Assembly: GCF_900475415.1 (NCBI RefSeq)
Contig: NZ_LS483388.1
Location: 606,001-670,000 of the forward strand
Source of the DNA: Streptococcus porcinus
GTDB taxonomy: Bacteria > Bacillota > Bacilli > Lactobacillales > Streptococcaceae
Length of the DNA: 64,000 nucleotides
Reading direction: 5' to 3'
The notes beneath the pieces were generated by a model. That model did no database searches. It saw only the letters and a list, made by a program, of their open reading frames with translations, and was not told the DNA's origin. The first letter of the stretch is position 1; each line of letters opens with the position of its first letter. Below are positions 28,311 to 36,208 of this stretch, in pieces. The position numbers were made by a program, and so were the translations under genes.

Positions 28311-29131
28311 AACGTATCACCGCAAATCATTATCAAACGTCAGAGCGTTACTATAAACTCCCAAAACTCTTATTTGAGAGTGAGCGCTACAAGGATATGA
28401 AACTTGAGGTTAAGGTTGCTTATGCTGTTCTAAAAGACCGTTTGGAATTGTCATTAAGTAGAGGGTGGATAGATGAAGATGGGGCCATTTATTTGGTCTA
28501 TTCTAACTCCAAACTCATGGCACTACTTGGCTGTTCCAAGTCAAAATTACTGACGATTAAGAAAACATTACGTGAGTATGGCTTGATAGATGAAGTCCAA
28601 CAGTCTTCCAGTGAAAAAGGACGCTTGGCCAATAAGATTTACTTAGGGGAGCTAGAACATGAACCTACCCCCGTCTTAAATTCAAACGGGGGTAGTGTTC
28701 AAAAAACACTAGGGGGGTATCAAAATCAGCCGGGGCCGGTCTTAAATTCAGCCACTAGTGAGACTGAAGTTAGTGAGACTGATATGAGTGAAACTAAAGA
28801 GAGTGAGTCAGTCATTGAGGACGAGGAGGAGAAAGAAAGTCAAACAAGTAAGAAAAATGACAATGACTATTTTCAATGTAAGGTGGAGCAAGTCACAAGA
28901 TATGACAGAGATTACATTTGGGGACTGGTTCATGACCAGTTGAGACAAGTTGGTCTATCACGTGCCGCTAGTGATTATGCCATGATTTATTTTGATCATC
29001 GTTATCAGTACGCTTTAGAGAATATGAGGTTTGCGGACAGAACAGAAACGATAGCGGAATACGTCTTTAATGGCGTCTTATCCGAATGGACCACGGTCCA
29101 ACGCTTAAAAGAACTAAAAGGGGGTGAGTAA
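28307..29131 (+). CDS. repA: replication initiator A, N-terminal-domain (RepA_N) protein
   Basis: 274 residues. Residues 1-110 match the RepA N-terminal domain of Gram-positive plasmids and ICEs (YYKLPKLLFESERYKDMKLEVKVAYAVLKDRL..., quoted as KLPKLLFESERYKDM), a winged-helix DNA-binding fold. A low-complexity Ser/Glu-rich linker (about 140-185) leads to a C-terminal helical part. Such proteins start replication of plasmids and of excised ICEs. The linker has repeated S-E-T motifs, as is usual. The gene follows AGTGTTGGAGGG and overlaps the upstream small gene. Confidence 0.85.
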   Translation: MKRITANHYQTSERYYKLPKLLFESERYKDMKLEVKVAYAVLKDRLELSLSRGWIDEDGAIYLVYSNSKLMALLGCSKSKLLTIKKTLREYGLIDEVQQSSSEKGRLANKIYLGELEHEPTPVLNSNGGSVQKTLGGYQNQPGPVLNSATSETEVSETDMSETKESESVIEDEEEKESQTSKKNDNDYFQCKVEQVTRYDRDYIWGLVHDQLRQVGLSRAASDYAMIYFDHRYQYALENMRFADRTETIAEYVFNGVLSEWTTVQRLKELKGGE

Positions 29132-29132
29132 G

Positions 29133-29228
29133 ATGTTTTGGTGGATATTATTAGGTATTTGGGGATTAGGAATGATTTGGTTTATTTTTGAACTTATCAC
29201 TGCCCCAGAAATGGAAGATCATTGTTAA
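29133..29228 (+). CDS. 31-residue membrane peptide
   Basis: ATG 29133 follows GGGGGTGAGTAAG, overlapping the end of repA closely. The product is MFWWILLGIWGLGMIWFIFE plus an 11-residue tail: one aromatic-rich membrane helix. Similar tiny peptides are common in streptococcal ICEs; no function is known. Too short for most gene callers. Confidence 0.5.
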   Translation: MFWWILLGIWGLGMIWFIFELITAPEMEDHC

Positions 29229-29230
29229 GC

Positions 29231-29262
29231 AAGGACGTTACGCAAGAAGTAAGGTCCTTTTT
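29231..29262 (+). terminator. terminator-like hairpin before the methylase
   Basis: AAGGAC (29231-29236) with GTCCTT (29254-29259) and a following T-run; the stem is only 6 bp around a 17-base loop. Confidence 0.5.
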
Positions 29263-29288
29263 AGTTTTGTCAGAAAGGAATGAGAACC

Positions 29289-30644
29289 ATGAAATTTTTA
29301 GATTTGTTTGCAGGAATTGGAGGCTTTCGACTGGGGTTAACCCGTCAGGGCCATGAGTGTATTGGCTTTTGTGAGATTGATAAGTTTGCGAGGAAATCTT
29401 ACAAGGCCATCTATAAGACCGAAGGAGAAATAGAATTTCATGATATTAGACAAGTTACAGACCAAGACTTTAGACAACTTAGAGGGCAAGTGGACATCAT
29501 CTGTGGGGGATTCCCTTGCCAGGCATTTTCACTCGCAGGCAGACGATTGGGATTTGAGGATACTAGGGGAACTCTGTTCTTCGAGGTTGCTCGAGCGGCC
29601 AAACAGATCCAACCACGTTTTTTATTTCTCGAAAATGTCAAGGGCTTACTCAGTCACGACAAGGGAGAGACATTTCGAACAATCCTCACCACATTGGATG
29701 AGTTGGGGTATGATGTTGAATGGCAGGTGCTTAACAGTAAAGATTTCCAAGTGCCGCAAAACCGTGAAAGAATTTTTATTATCGGACATTCTAGAAGATT
29801 CCGTCCCCGATTCCTATTTCCTCTCAGAGGAGAAAACAGCTCAGCTGGTCTTGAACGATTAGGTAATATTAATCCGTCAGGCAAAGGGATGAATGGAGAA
29901 GTCTATTTATCACGTGGGCTAGCACCAACTTTAACCAGAGGAAAAGGTGAAGGAACTAAAATTGCCATTCCAGTTTTAACCCCTGATAGGCTAGAAAAAC
30001 GCCAACATGGGAGACGTTTTAAAGGGAACGATGATCCAATGTTTACTTTAACTAGCCAAGATCGACATGGTGTAGTTGTCGCAGGAACCTTACCAACAAC
30101 GTTTGTGCAGACTGGACGAGTTTATGACCTTTCAGGGCTTTCTCCAACGTTGACAACCATGCAAGGAGGGGATAAAGTTCCTAAGATTCTTTGCCGTGAA
30201 GAAGCACCGCATTTGAAAATTAGGGAGGCGACCAAATTAGGCTATGCCAAGGCAATAGTGGGAGATTCTGTCAACCTTGCTTACCCAGAGTCTAACAAAC
30301 GCAGAGGACGAGTGGGAAAGGGGATTTCAAATACTTTAACCACTTCTGACAATATGGGAGTGGTTGTTGCTGCTTTGGAATACCGTAAGGACAAGTGGTA
30401 TGAAGTGACTGGAATAATCCTAGAGGGAAAACTGTATCGTTTGAGAATCAGACGCCTAACCCCAAGAGAGTGTTTTAGGTTACAAGGATTTCCTGACTGG
30501 GCTTTTGAGAGGGCAGAAAGTGTTTCAAGTAAAAGTCAGTTGTATAAACAAGCAGGCAATAGCGTGACCGTCACTGTTATTGAAGCCATTGCTAGAGAAT
30601 TTAGAAAGATTGAAGAGGAAGAAAAACATGAAATTATTACATAG
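29289..30644 (+). CDS. C5 cytosine DNA methyltransferase (orphan, ICE-borne)
   Basis: 451 residues from ATG 29289; ATG 29280 lies right on the AAAGGA ribosome site and is less likely. Conserved motifs are in order: FAGIGGFRLGL (I), GGFPCQAFS with catalytic C77 (IV), ENVKGL (VI), PQNRERIFI (VIII), RECFRLQGF (IX) and KQAGNSV (X). The target-recognition region (about 185-350) contains four spaced TLT motifs (APTLTRG, MFTLTSQ, SPTLTTM, SNTLTTS). No restriction partner is visible nearby, so it is probably an orphan that protects the ICE on entry into new hosts. Confidence 0.92.
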   Translation: MKFLDLFAGIGGFRLGLTRQGHECIGFCEIDKFARKSYKAIYKTEGEIEFHDIRQVTDQDFRQLRGQVDIICGGFPCQAFSLAGRRLGFEDTRGTLFFEVARAAKQIQPRFLFLENVKGLLSHDKGETFRTILTTLDELGYDVEWQVLNSKDFQVPQNRERIFIIGHSRRFRPRFLFPLRGENSSAGLERLGNINPSGKGMNGEVYLSRGLAPTLTRGKGEGTKIAIPVLTPDRLEKRQHGRRFKGNDDPMFTLTSQDRHGVVVAGTLPTTFVQTGRVYDLSGLSPTLTTMQGGDKVPKILCREEAPHLKIREATKLGYAKAIVGDSVNLAYPESNKRRGRVGKGISNTLTTSDNMGVVVAALEYRKDKWYEVTGIILEGKLYRLRIRRLTPRECFRLQGFPDWAFERAESVSSKSQLYKQAGNSVTVTVIEAIAREFRKIEEEEKHEIIT

Positions 30645-31056
30645 TAAAAGTATTAGGAACTGTACGGAGCTAGAAGAAGCCATACATCAAGCAGAAGTAG
30701 AGAGATTTTCGGAAATGATTGCTTCTTTACCCAATTATGATTGTGACATTGATGTCACTTTTGAAGATGACTACCACAAAGAAATGAATTATCCGTTAGC
30801 TCATGAGTCCAACTTACACCGTATTTTTGAATTTATTGAAACCCAAGACATCAAAAATGGTGTTGACACTTATCTAACGGATGAGAACGATCTCGCCTTT
30901 AGGGCATTTGGTCAACATTATATGGCAAATGGAAAAGATGGTTTATTGACTACACTGATTACAGTAAAGAGTTTTGGTGAAGGTCGGTCACCCATCAATA
31001 TGAGTAAGGTGTTTACTCCACCAACTCAAGCATTAGAGAAGGAGCTATCTGTGTAG
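30628..31056 (+). CDS. ICE hypothetical protein
   Basis: 142 residues from ATG 30628, which overlaps the methylase end; the frame is open further upstream but only inside that gene. The protein is acidic in the middle (DVTFEDDYHKEMNY) and has no membrane segment. I do not recognise the family. It lies in the accessory cluster upstream of the conjugation genes, 9 bases before an Spx/ArsC-like gene. Confidence 0.65.
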   Translation: MKLLHSKSIRNCTELEEAIHQAEVERFSEMIASLPNYDCDIDVTFEDDYHKEMNYPLAHESNLHRIFEFIETQDIKNGVDTYLTDENDLAFRAFGQHYMANGKDGLLTTLITVKSFGEGRSPINMSKVFTPPTQALEKELSV

Positions 31057-31065
31057 GAGGAAGCG

Positions 31066-31449
31066 ATGTTAGAAATCTATTTAAGTCGAAATACCAGTCG
31101 GAATCAGAAACTCCTATCTTTTTGTGACTCACATGGTATTTCCTACTCCAGTAAAGAAGTAAGTAACCTGTCACGTGAAGACTTATTGGGCTTGTTTACC
31201 AAAAGCAGTGATTGTTTTACGCTCTTATCCCCCTCGCTACAACGATTTAAAGGTCATAGAGAGATGAAATTGAGTGAGTTAGTGTCGTTGGTTTTACGGA
31301 AACCTGACCAGAATCTTCGTCTCCCACTTGTTGTTTGTGAGAACAAAGTGTATCCCGATATGAGTTTAGAAGAAGCAAGGACCTTTCTTCCGAGAAGTCA
31401 AAAAGTGGTTTCCTTTCGTGAACATCTTTTTAAGGATCTGGTGACATAA
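31066..31449 (+). CDS. Spx/ArsC-like protein lacking the CxxC
   Basis: 127 residues with the size and outline of Spx/ArsC thioredoxin-fold proteins: IYLSRNTSRNQKLLSF at the start, LVSLVLRKPDQNLRLPLVV in the middle (quoted: RLPLVVCENKV), and a final helix. The position of the redox CxxC (Cys10, Cys13 in Spx) is occupied by Thr10 and Asn13, so it cannot sense oxidants as Spx does. It could still bind the RNA polymerase alpha subunit. Follows AGGAGGAAGCG. Confidence 0.65.
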   Translation: MLEIYLSRNTSRNQKLLSFCDSHGISYSSKEVSNLSREDLLGLFTKSSDCFTLLSPSLQRFKGHREMKLSELVSLVLRKPDQNLRLPLVVCENKVYPDMSLEEARTFLPRSQKVVSFREHLFKDLVT

Positions 31450-31458
31450 GGAGGAGTT

Positions 31459-31692
31459 ATGAACGATCGTTTTTGGGAAAATTTGGAAATTATCGTTATG
31501 GAAAAAGGACTGTCATGGGCTGACCTTGCTCGACAGATGTTTAAGGGCCAATACGTCTACCCTAGTGAGTTTAAGCGCCTCTACCAAACCTTTCGTCACT
31601 ACAAATCTCATCGTCTCATGCCACAAGGCAAATGGGTGGAGAAAATAGTGAGCGTCTTAGAGATTGACTATGAGGACTTGTTTAGGAGATAG
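31459..31692 (+). CDS. small helical DNA-binding-like protein (Cro/C1-like)
   Basis: 77 residues. LSWADLARQMFKGQYVYPSEFKRLYQTF resembles a helix-turn-helix of the Cro/C1 type with an insertion; the end (SVLEIDYEDLFRR) is the usual last helix of that fold. The role is unknown; it may control the ICE operon. Ribosome site AAGGAGG at 31448-31455. The next gene starts two bases after its stop, so translation is coupled. Confidence 0.6.
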   Translation: MNDRFWENLEIIVMEKGLSWADLARQMFKGQYVYPSEFKRLYQTFRHYKSHRLMPQGKWVEKIVSVLEIDYEDLFRR

Positions 31693-31694
31693 CG

Positions 31695-32276
31695 ATGAAA
31701 CAACTAGTAGTGATGTACGGAGCCATTCATGTCAATGTCCTCCTTGTGAGTTTATACTTGGTTGGTTGGCTAAATGGGGCATGGTTACCTGTTTTACAAG
31801 TGACGTTTCTAGCCCTGCTATTGTGGAGCTGGAAAAGGTACCAGATACCTAAAAGAAAGCTATCCTTGAAGGAGAGAGGGCTTTGGATGTGTGGTAGTCT
31901 TGGTGTGATGGCAAGTATGGCTCTTATCATGAGTACTCTATTTTCAGGAAGCGAACCAAACCAAGCAACGTTAGTGACTGTTCAAAATCAGATTCCTATT
32001 CTCTCCTTTATTTTCTTTCTTCTTAATGCCAGTGTTGTGGAAGAAGTCTTTTACCGAGAAGTGTTGTGGGGAGTCTTGCCTCAACCAGTTGTTCAAGTGT
32101 TATTAACGAGTTTTCTCTTTGCCTTAGCCCACCACCCCTCTAGTTTATTCACTTGGGTGCTTTATGGGAGTTTAGGTCTCACACTTGGTGTGGTGAGAGG
32201 GCAAACAGACTGCTTGACGTCCACACTTATTCACCTGTCTTGGAACGGAATTGTCTTTTTCCTATCTTTATTGTGA
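31695..32276 (+). CDS. CPBP-family intramembrane metalloprotease (CAAX-protease-like)
   Basis: 193 residues, mostly membrane helices. The family motifs are EEVFYRE (EExxxR) at about residue 116, FALAHH (FxxxH) at about 142, and a final HLSWNG (HxxxN). CPBP proteases in Gram-positives include bacteriocin-immunity and Abi proteins. Its place in a conjugative element suggests a role in self-protection or in competition; that is inferred. A shared 18-base repeat overlaps its stop codon, and a hairpin follows. Confidence 0.82.
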   Translation: MKQLVVMYGAIHVNVLLVSLYLVGWLNGAWLPVLQVTFLALLLWSWKRYQIPKRKLSLKERGLWMCGSLGVMASMALIMSTLFSGSEPNQATLVTVQNQIPILSFIFFLLNASVVEEVFYREVLWGVLPQPVVQVLLTSFLFALAHHPSSLFTWVLYGSLGLTLGVVRGQTDCLTSTLIHLSWNGIVFFLSLL

Positions 32277-32289
32277 TACCAAAATCAAG
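32272..32289 (+). repeat. 18-bp repeat, copy 1 of 2
   Basis: TGTGATACCAAAATCAAG across the stop of the CPBP gene; an identical copy is at 42369-42386, upstream of the adhesin gene. Confidence 0.8.
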
Positions 32290-32320
32290 GGTGCTTTCGT
32301 ATCATGAAAGCACCCTATTG
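32289..32320 (+). terminator. perfect 10-bp hairpin after the CPBP gene
   Basis: GGGTGCTTTC (32289-32298) with GAAAGCACCC (32306-32315), a 7-base loop and a weak T stretch (TATTGTTTT). Probably the terminator of the accessory operon before the transfer genes. Confidence 0.7.
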
Positions 32321-32353
32321 TTTTGATAAGGGAATCACATAAAGGAGGAAATG

Positions 32354-32842
32354 ATGTCATCCGAACAACAGGAACGCCAAGCGATTCAATATGCGGAACG
32401 GAGTGCTATGTTTACGGTGAAGGTCCTTCTCAAACTCTTAGAGTGGTCAGCCAGACACGCCCTGGCACAAGACTCGGCTTATAAAATTGGGGTTCAAAAG
32501 TTAGAAGAACTCCTTCAAAGTCCATATGCCATTGAGTCGCTGAATATCTCAAAAGACATTTTGGATAAACCAGTTGATGTCGAGAAATTCAAGGAATTGG
32601 TGGAATCAGAAAACCTTCCTATTGCCATTAGTTGGCAAGGAGATTACCTTCATTTCTATGCTAAGGATAAGTCGCTCTTAGACAAGCACTTAGATGAGTT
32701 GCTTCAGAAGTTGGTTTCCAATCCAGAAAAAATGAAAGGGCTAACTATGGATAAAACTCTTGATGAGGAAATCGCACAAGCCAAGGAACAGATTGTGATG
32801 TCAGAAGCCTCTGCTGTGAAAACAAAGGAGGTCATTCTCTAA
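32354..32842 (+). CDS. PcfB/DUF3801-like conjugation accessory protein
   Basis: 162 residues from ATG 32354; the ATG three bases earlier is too near the AGGAGG. The protein resembles the DUF3801/PcfB family found directly before the coupling protein in Gram-positive conjugation systems; in pCF10, PcfB binds the coupling protein and the relaxosome. No membrane segment; mostly helical. Its stop overlaps the virD4 start by one base (TAATG), supporting joint function. Confidence 0.75.
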   Translation: MSSEQQERQAIQYAERSAMFTVKVLLKLLEWSARHALAQDSAYKIGVQKLEELLQSPYAIESLNISKDILDKPVDVEKFKELVESENLPIAISWQGDYLHFYAKDKSLLDKHLDELLQKLVSNPEKMKGLTMDKTLDEEIAQAKEQIVMSEASAVKTKEVIL

Positions 32843-34662
32843 TGGTCTCAGGGAAAAAAGTTTTTATCTTTGGTATTTTAGGGCTTGCTCTTGGCTATTT
32901 CTGCCATCGGCTAGTCTTGCTTTACGATAGTCTACCTAATCAACCACCCTTGGAACGTCTTGCCTATCTCTTAGGAGAGGGACAGAATCAGGTCTTAAAT
33001 CCCTTGTGGAATGGCAACTTTACAGGTAAATCAGTTTTGGGCTTTTGCTTTGGATTTGTGACGATGGGCCTAGTCTATCTTTATGTCTCAACTGGTCAAA
33101 AGGTTTACCGAGAAGGGGCTGAATATGGCTCTGCTCGCTTTGGAAATAGCCGTGAGCGTAAAGCCTTTATCAGTAAAAATCCCTTTAATGACACTATTTT
33201 GTCACGAAACGTTAGGCTAACCCTGTTAGAAAAGAAAGTCCCACAGTTTGACCGAAACAAGAACTTAGTTGTCATCGGTGGATCAGGGGCAGGAAAGACC
33301 TTTCGCTTAGTCAAACCCAATCTGATTCAGCTTAACTGTTCCAATATTGTCGTTGACCCTAAGGATCACTTAGCTGAAAAGACAGGGAAGCTCTTTTTAG
33401 AAAATGGCTATCAGGTCAAGGTCTTAGACCTTGTAAACATGCTTAACTCAGATGGCTTTAATCCTTTTCGTTATGTGGAAACGGAGAATGATTTGAACCG
33501 TATGCTTACGGTCTATTTCAATAACACTAAGGGCAATGGCAGTCGCAGTGATCCTTTTTGGGATGAAGCTTCCATGACCTTAGTCAGAGCCATTTCCTCT
33601 TACTTGGTGGATTTTTACAATCCTCCAGGTAGCACCAAGGAAGAAGCAGACAGTCGTCGTAAGCGAGGGCGTTACCCCTCTTTTTCTGAAATTGGAAAAC
33701 TCATCAAGCTCTTATCCAAAGGAGAAAATCAAGATAAGAGTGTCTTAGAAGTGATGTTTGAGACCTATGCGAAGACATATGGGACAGAAAACTTCACCAT
33801 GCGTAACTGGGCAGACTTCCAAAACTACAAGGATAAGACCTTAGATTCGGTGATTGCAGTAACGACTGCTAAGTTTGCCCTCTTTAACATCCAATCTGTC
33901 ATTGACTTAACGAAACGTGATACCTTGGACTTAAAGACATGGGGGATGCAGAAAACCATGGTTTATCTCGTTATTCCAGATAATGACACCACCTTTCGGT
34001 TTCTTTCAGCCCTCTTTTTCTCCACGGTCTTTTCAACCTTAACCAGACAAGCTGATGTGGACTTTAAGGGACAACTGCCTATCCATGTCAGAAGTTACCT
34101 AGATGAGTTTGCGAATTGTGGTGAAATTCCAGACTTTGCGGAACAAACCTCAACGGTTCGCTCACGGAACATGAGTCTCGTACCCATTCTTCAAAACATT
34201 GCCCAACTTCAAGGACTTTATAAGGAGAAGGACGCTTGGAAAACCATTCTAGGAAACTGTGATAGCTTGCTTTATCTTGGAGGCAATGATGAAGAGACCT
34301 TCAAGTTCATGAGTGGTCTCTTAGGCAAACAAACCATTGATGTGAGAAGTACCAGTCGGTCGTATGGCCAAACAGGGTCTGGGTCAACGTCTCATCAGAA
34401 AATCGCAAGGGATCTCATGACCCCTGATGAAGTCGGAAACATGAAACGTGATGAGTGCTTGGTGAGAATTGCAGGGGTTCCAGTCTTTAAGGAAAAGAAG
34501 TATTTTCCTTTGAAACATAAGAACTGGCAATACTTAGCGGATAAGGAGTCAGATGAACGTTGGTGGCATTACCACATTGACCCCCTCAAAACAGAGGAAG
34601 TTCCGTTTGAACCCTCAGACCACAAGGTTAGGGATTTAAGCACAGAAAGCACACTACACTAA
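32842..34662 (+). CDS. virD4: type IV secretion coupling protein VirD4/TraG
   Basis: 606 residues with two N-terminal membrane helices (about 5-25 and 63-85) and a cytoplasmic ATPase. The Walker A is GGSGAGKT at residues 146-153, and the Walker B-like region is VRSYLDEFANCG. YLGGNDEETFKFMSGLLG is typical of the TraG/TraD family. It brings the relaxase-DNA complex to the mating channel. It begins within the stop of the PcfB-like gene and is followed 17 bases on by a small membrane protein. Confidence 0.95.
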   Translation: MVSGKKVFIFGILGLALGYFCHRLVLLYDSLPNQPPLERLAYLLGEGQNQVLNPLWNGNFTGKSVLGFCFGFVTMGLVYLYVSTGQKVYREGAEYGSARFGNSRERKAFISKNPFNDTILSRNVRLTLLEKKVPQFDRNKNLVVIGGSGAGKTFRLVKPNLIQLNCSNIVVDPKDHLAEKTGKLFLENGYQVKVLDLVNMLNSDGFNPFRYVETENDLNRMLTVYFNNTKGNGSRSDPFWDEASMTLVRAISSYLVDFYNPPGSTKEEADSRRKRGRYPSFSEIGKLIKLLSKGENQDKSVLEVMFETYAKTYGTENFTMRNWADFQNYKDKTLDSVIAVTTAKFALFNIQSVIDLTKRDTLDLKTWGMQKTMVYLVIPDNDTTFRFLSALFFSTVFSTLTRQADVDFKGQLPIHVRSYLDEFANCGEIPDFAEQTSTVRSRNMSLVPILQNIAQLQGLYKEKDAWKTILGNCDSLLYLGGNDEETFKFMSGLLGKQTIDVRSTSRSYGQTGSGSTSHQKIARDLMTPDEVGNMKRDECLVRIAGVPVFKEKKYFPLKHKNWQYLADKESDERWWHYHIDPLKTEEVPFEPSDHKVRDLSTESTLH

Positions 34663-34679
34663 TAGAAAAGAGGAATCGT

Positions 34680-34922
34680 ATGAACCAAAAATTTACAGGC
34701 TTTGTTTATGGCGTGGACGCTAGTTCCATGTTTGCCCAAGCCATGGCGCTCTTACAAAAAGGAATGGTTGCGACAGGCGCCTTTCTTGTCGTCATGGGCA
34801 TTATTAACCTGTCAACCAATATCAAAGATGGTGGACCTGGTGTCCGCAATGCCATCTTAGAAATTGTGGGTGGTGTTATGGTAGGTGCCGCTGGTGCCTT
34901 TATCACCCAAATTACCATTTAG
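34680..34922 (+). CDS. small two-helix membrane protein, VirB2/pilin-like position
   Basis: 80 residues with two hydrophobic helices (about 25-47 and 58-78) joined by a short polar turn (NIKDGGPGVRN). This size and layout fit VirB2-type pilin/TrbC-like subunits of Gram-positive conjugation channels, and it stands between VirD4 and VirB6. No clear signal peptide. The assignment is by layout and place only. Confidence 0.65.
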   Translation: MNQKFTGFVYGVDASSMFAQAMALLQKGMVATGAFLVVMGIINLSTNIKDGGPGVRNAILEIVGGVMVGAAGAFITQITI

Positions 34923-34938
34923 GAGGGCTAGGTATGAC

Positions 34939-35793
34939 ATGAACAACACATTACCTTCAGCTTTTGTCTTTCTAGCCTCGGAGAAAATTTCAAGCGATAG
35001 CCTATTTGAAGGTTTTAACGTGGACTTGGAATCGACGGCCAACTTGGTCAAATCCCTTGCAGATTATAACCCAACCGTTTGGTCTTATATGTCAGCGATC
35101 ACAAAAGGAGTGATGCAGCCCTTGGGAGTGGCTATTTTAGCAGTCGTTTTAGTCCTTGAGTTCTCGAAGATGGCTAAGAAAATCGCTAACTCAGGTGGTG
35201 CCATGACCTTTGAAGCTATTGCTCCTATGATTGTCTCTTATATTATGGTGGCTGTGGTCATTACCAACACCACCGTTATTGTAGAAGCCATCTTAGCCGT
35301 TGCTTCTCACATCATTGAAGGCGTAGCTGGTGTCGTTTCTCATGGTGGAACGACTTATGAGACCATTTCAGGACTTAAAGGGTCAGGAATTATTGGAAAA
35401 CTCATTGTTGGCTTTTTTGCCATTCTGATATGGTTGGTTCGTTTGGTGAGTGTGATGGTGGTGAATCTCCTCATTACCATTCGCTTTATCCAACTTTATC
35501 TCATGATTCCATTTGCGCCCCTAACAATTCCGACTTTCCTCAGTGATGACTGGCGAAGCGTTGGGATTGGCTACCTGAAAAATATCATGGTCTATGCTCT
35601 CCAAGGGGTCTTGATTTTCTTAATTATTTCCCTTGTTCCCCTCTTTGAATCTGCTGGAAAATTAGCACTCTCAGATGGTGCGGGAGTGATGGAGACGCTA
35701 GCGACTGCCTTTGGTGGCTTAGTTCAGGCTATTTTGTTAATCATTGCCTTGGTGGGCAGTCAACGGACTGCCAGAAGTATCCTAGGCATGTAA
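34939..35793 (+). CDS. virB6: VirB6-like polytopic conjugation channel protein
   Basis: 284 residues from ATG 34939, preceded by AGGAGG at 34921-34926; the frame runs further upstream but only through the previous gene. It has about six membrane helices (for example PLGVAILAVVLVLEF, AVVITNTTVIVEAILAV, LIVGFFAILIWLV) and is rich in small and branched residues, as in VirB6/TrbL proteins that form the inner-membrane channel. A terminator-like hairpin follows at 35798 before prgI. Confidence 0.85.
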   Translation: MNNTLPSAFVFLASEKISSDSLFEGFNVDLESTANLVKSLADYNPTVWSYMSAITKGVMQPLGVAILAVVLVLEFSKMAKKIANSGGAMTFEAIAPMIVSYIMVAVVITNTTVIVEAILAVASHIIEGVAGVVSHGGTTYETISGLKGSGIIGKLIVGFFAILIWLVRLVSVMVVNLLITIRFIQLYLMIPFAPLTIPTFLSDDWRSVGIGYLKNIMVYALQGVLIFLIISLVPLFESAGKLALSDGAGVMETLATAFGGLVQAILLIIALVGSQRTARSILGM

Positions 35794-35797
35794 GGAG

Positions 35798-35829
35798 GAT
35801 TGGGAAGGACGTTCCTCCCAATCTTTTTT
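35798..35829 (+). terminator. hairpin with T-run inside the transfer operon
   Basis: GATTGGGA (35798-35805) pairs with TCCCAATC (35816-35823), with an inner GGA/TCC, followed by six T. It may reduce transcription into prgI and virB4. Confidence 0.72.
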
Positions 35830-35854
35830 CATCTTCATCTTAGATTGGAGTCTT

Positions 35855-36208
35855 ATGAATACACGTGTTTTTAAGGACATCACAAAAGTCCAACATAGGG
35901 CTTGGCTAGGCTTTACCACACGACAAGTTATCTTTGTCTTGCCAGCCATTGCCATTACCATCCTGATTTTAGGGTTAAACCTCTTTTATTGGCAATTTGG
36001 GGATTGGTTTGTCTACGGACTTATCTTTACCTTTACCATTCCTCTTATGCTTTTTGGGGTCTATCGCCCTAATGACTTACCATTTGAAACGTATCTTAAT
36101 TATAGATGGCATTATGAAATGACCATACCAGACCGTACACTAACTGGACAGAAAGGAATACAACGTGAAAAAAACAAATCGCTCAATGAAACCAAAGACC
36201 TCTTCTAA
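35855..36208 (+). CDS. prgI: PrgI/VirB3-like membrane protein
   Basis: 117 residues matching PrgI-family proteins: a short N-terminus (VFKDITKVQHRAWLGFTTRQ, quoted as KVQHRAWLGFTTRQ), two adjacent membrane helices (residues about 27-65), and a conserved YRPNDLPFETYL segment. It is the Gram-positive counterpart of VirB3 and works next to VirB4. The virB4 gene starts inside its last 44 bases, as is usual. Confidence 0.85.
   Translation: MNTRVFKDITKVQHRAWLGFTTRQVIFVLPAIAITILILGLNLFYWQFGDWFVYGLIFTFTIPLMLFGVYRPNDLPFETYLNYRWHYEMTIPDRTLTGQKGIQREKNKSLNETKDLF

Noticed and set aside
29440..29862. A 140-residue open frame inside the methylase gene
   Set aside because: Out-of-frame shadow of a clearly conserved methyltransferase with all motifs intact.
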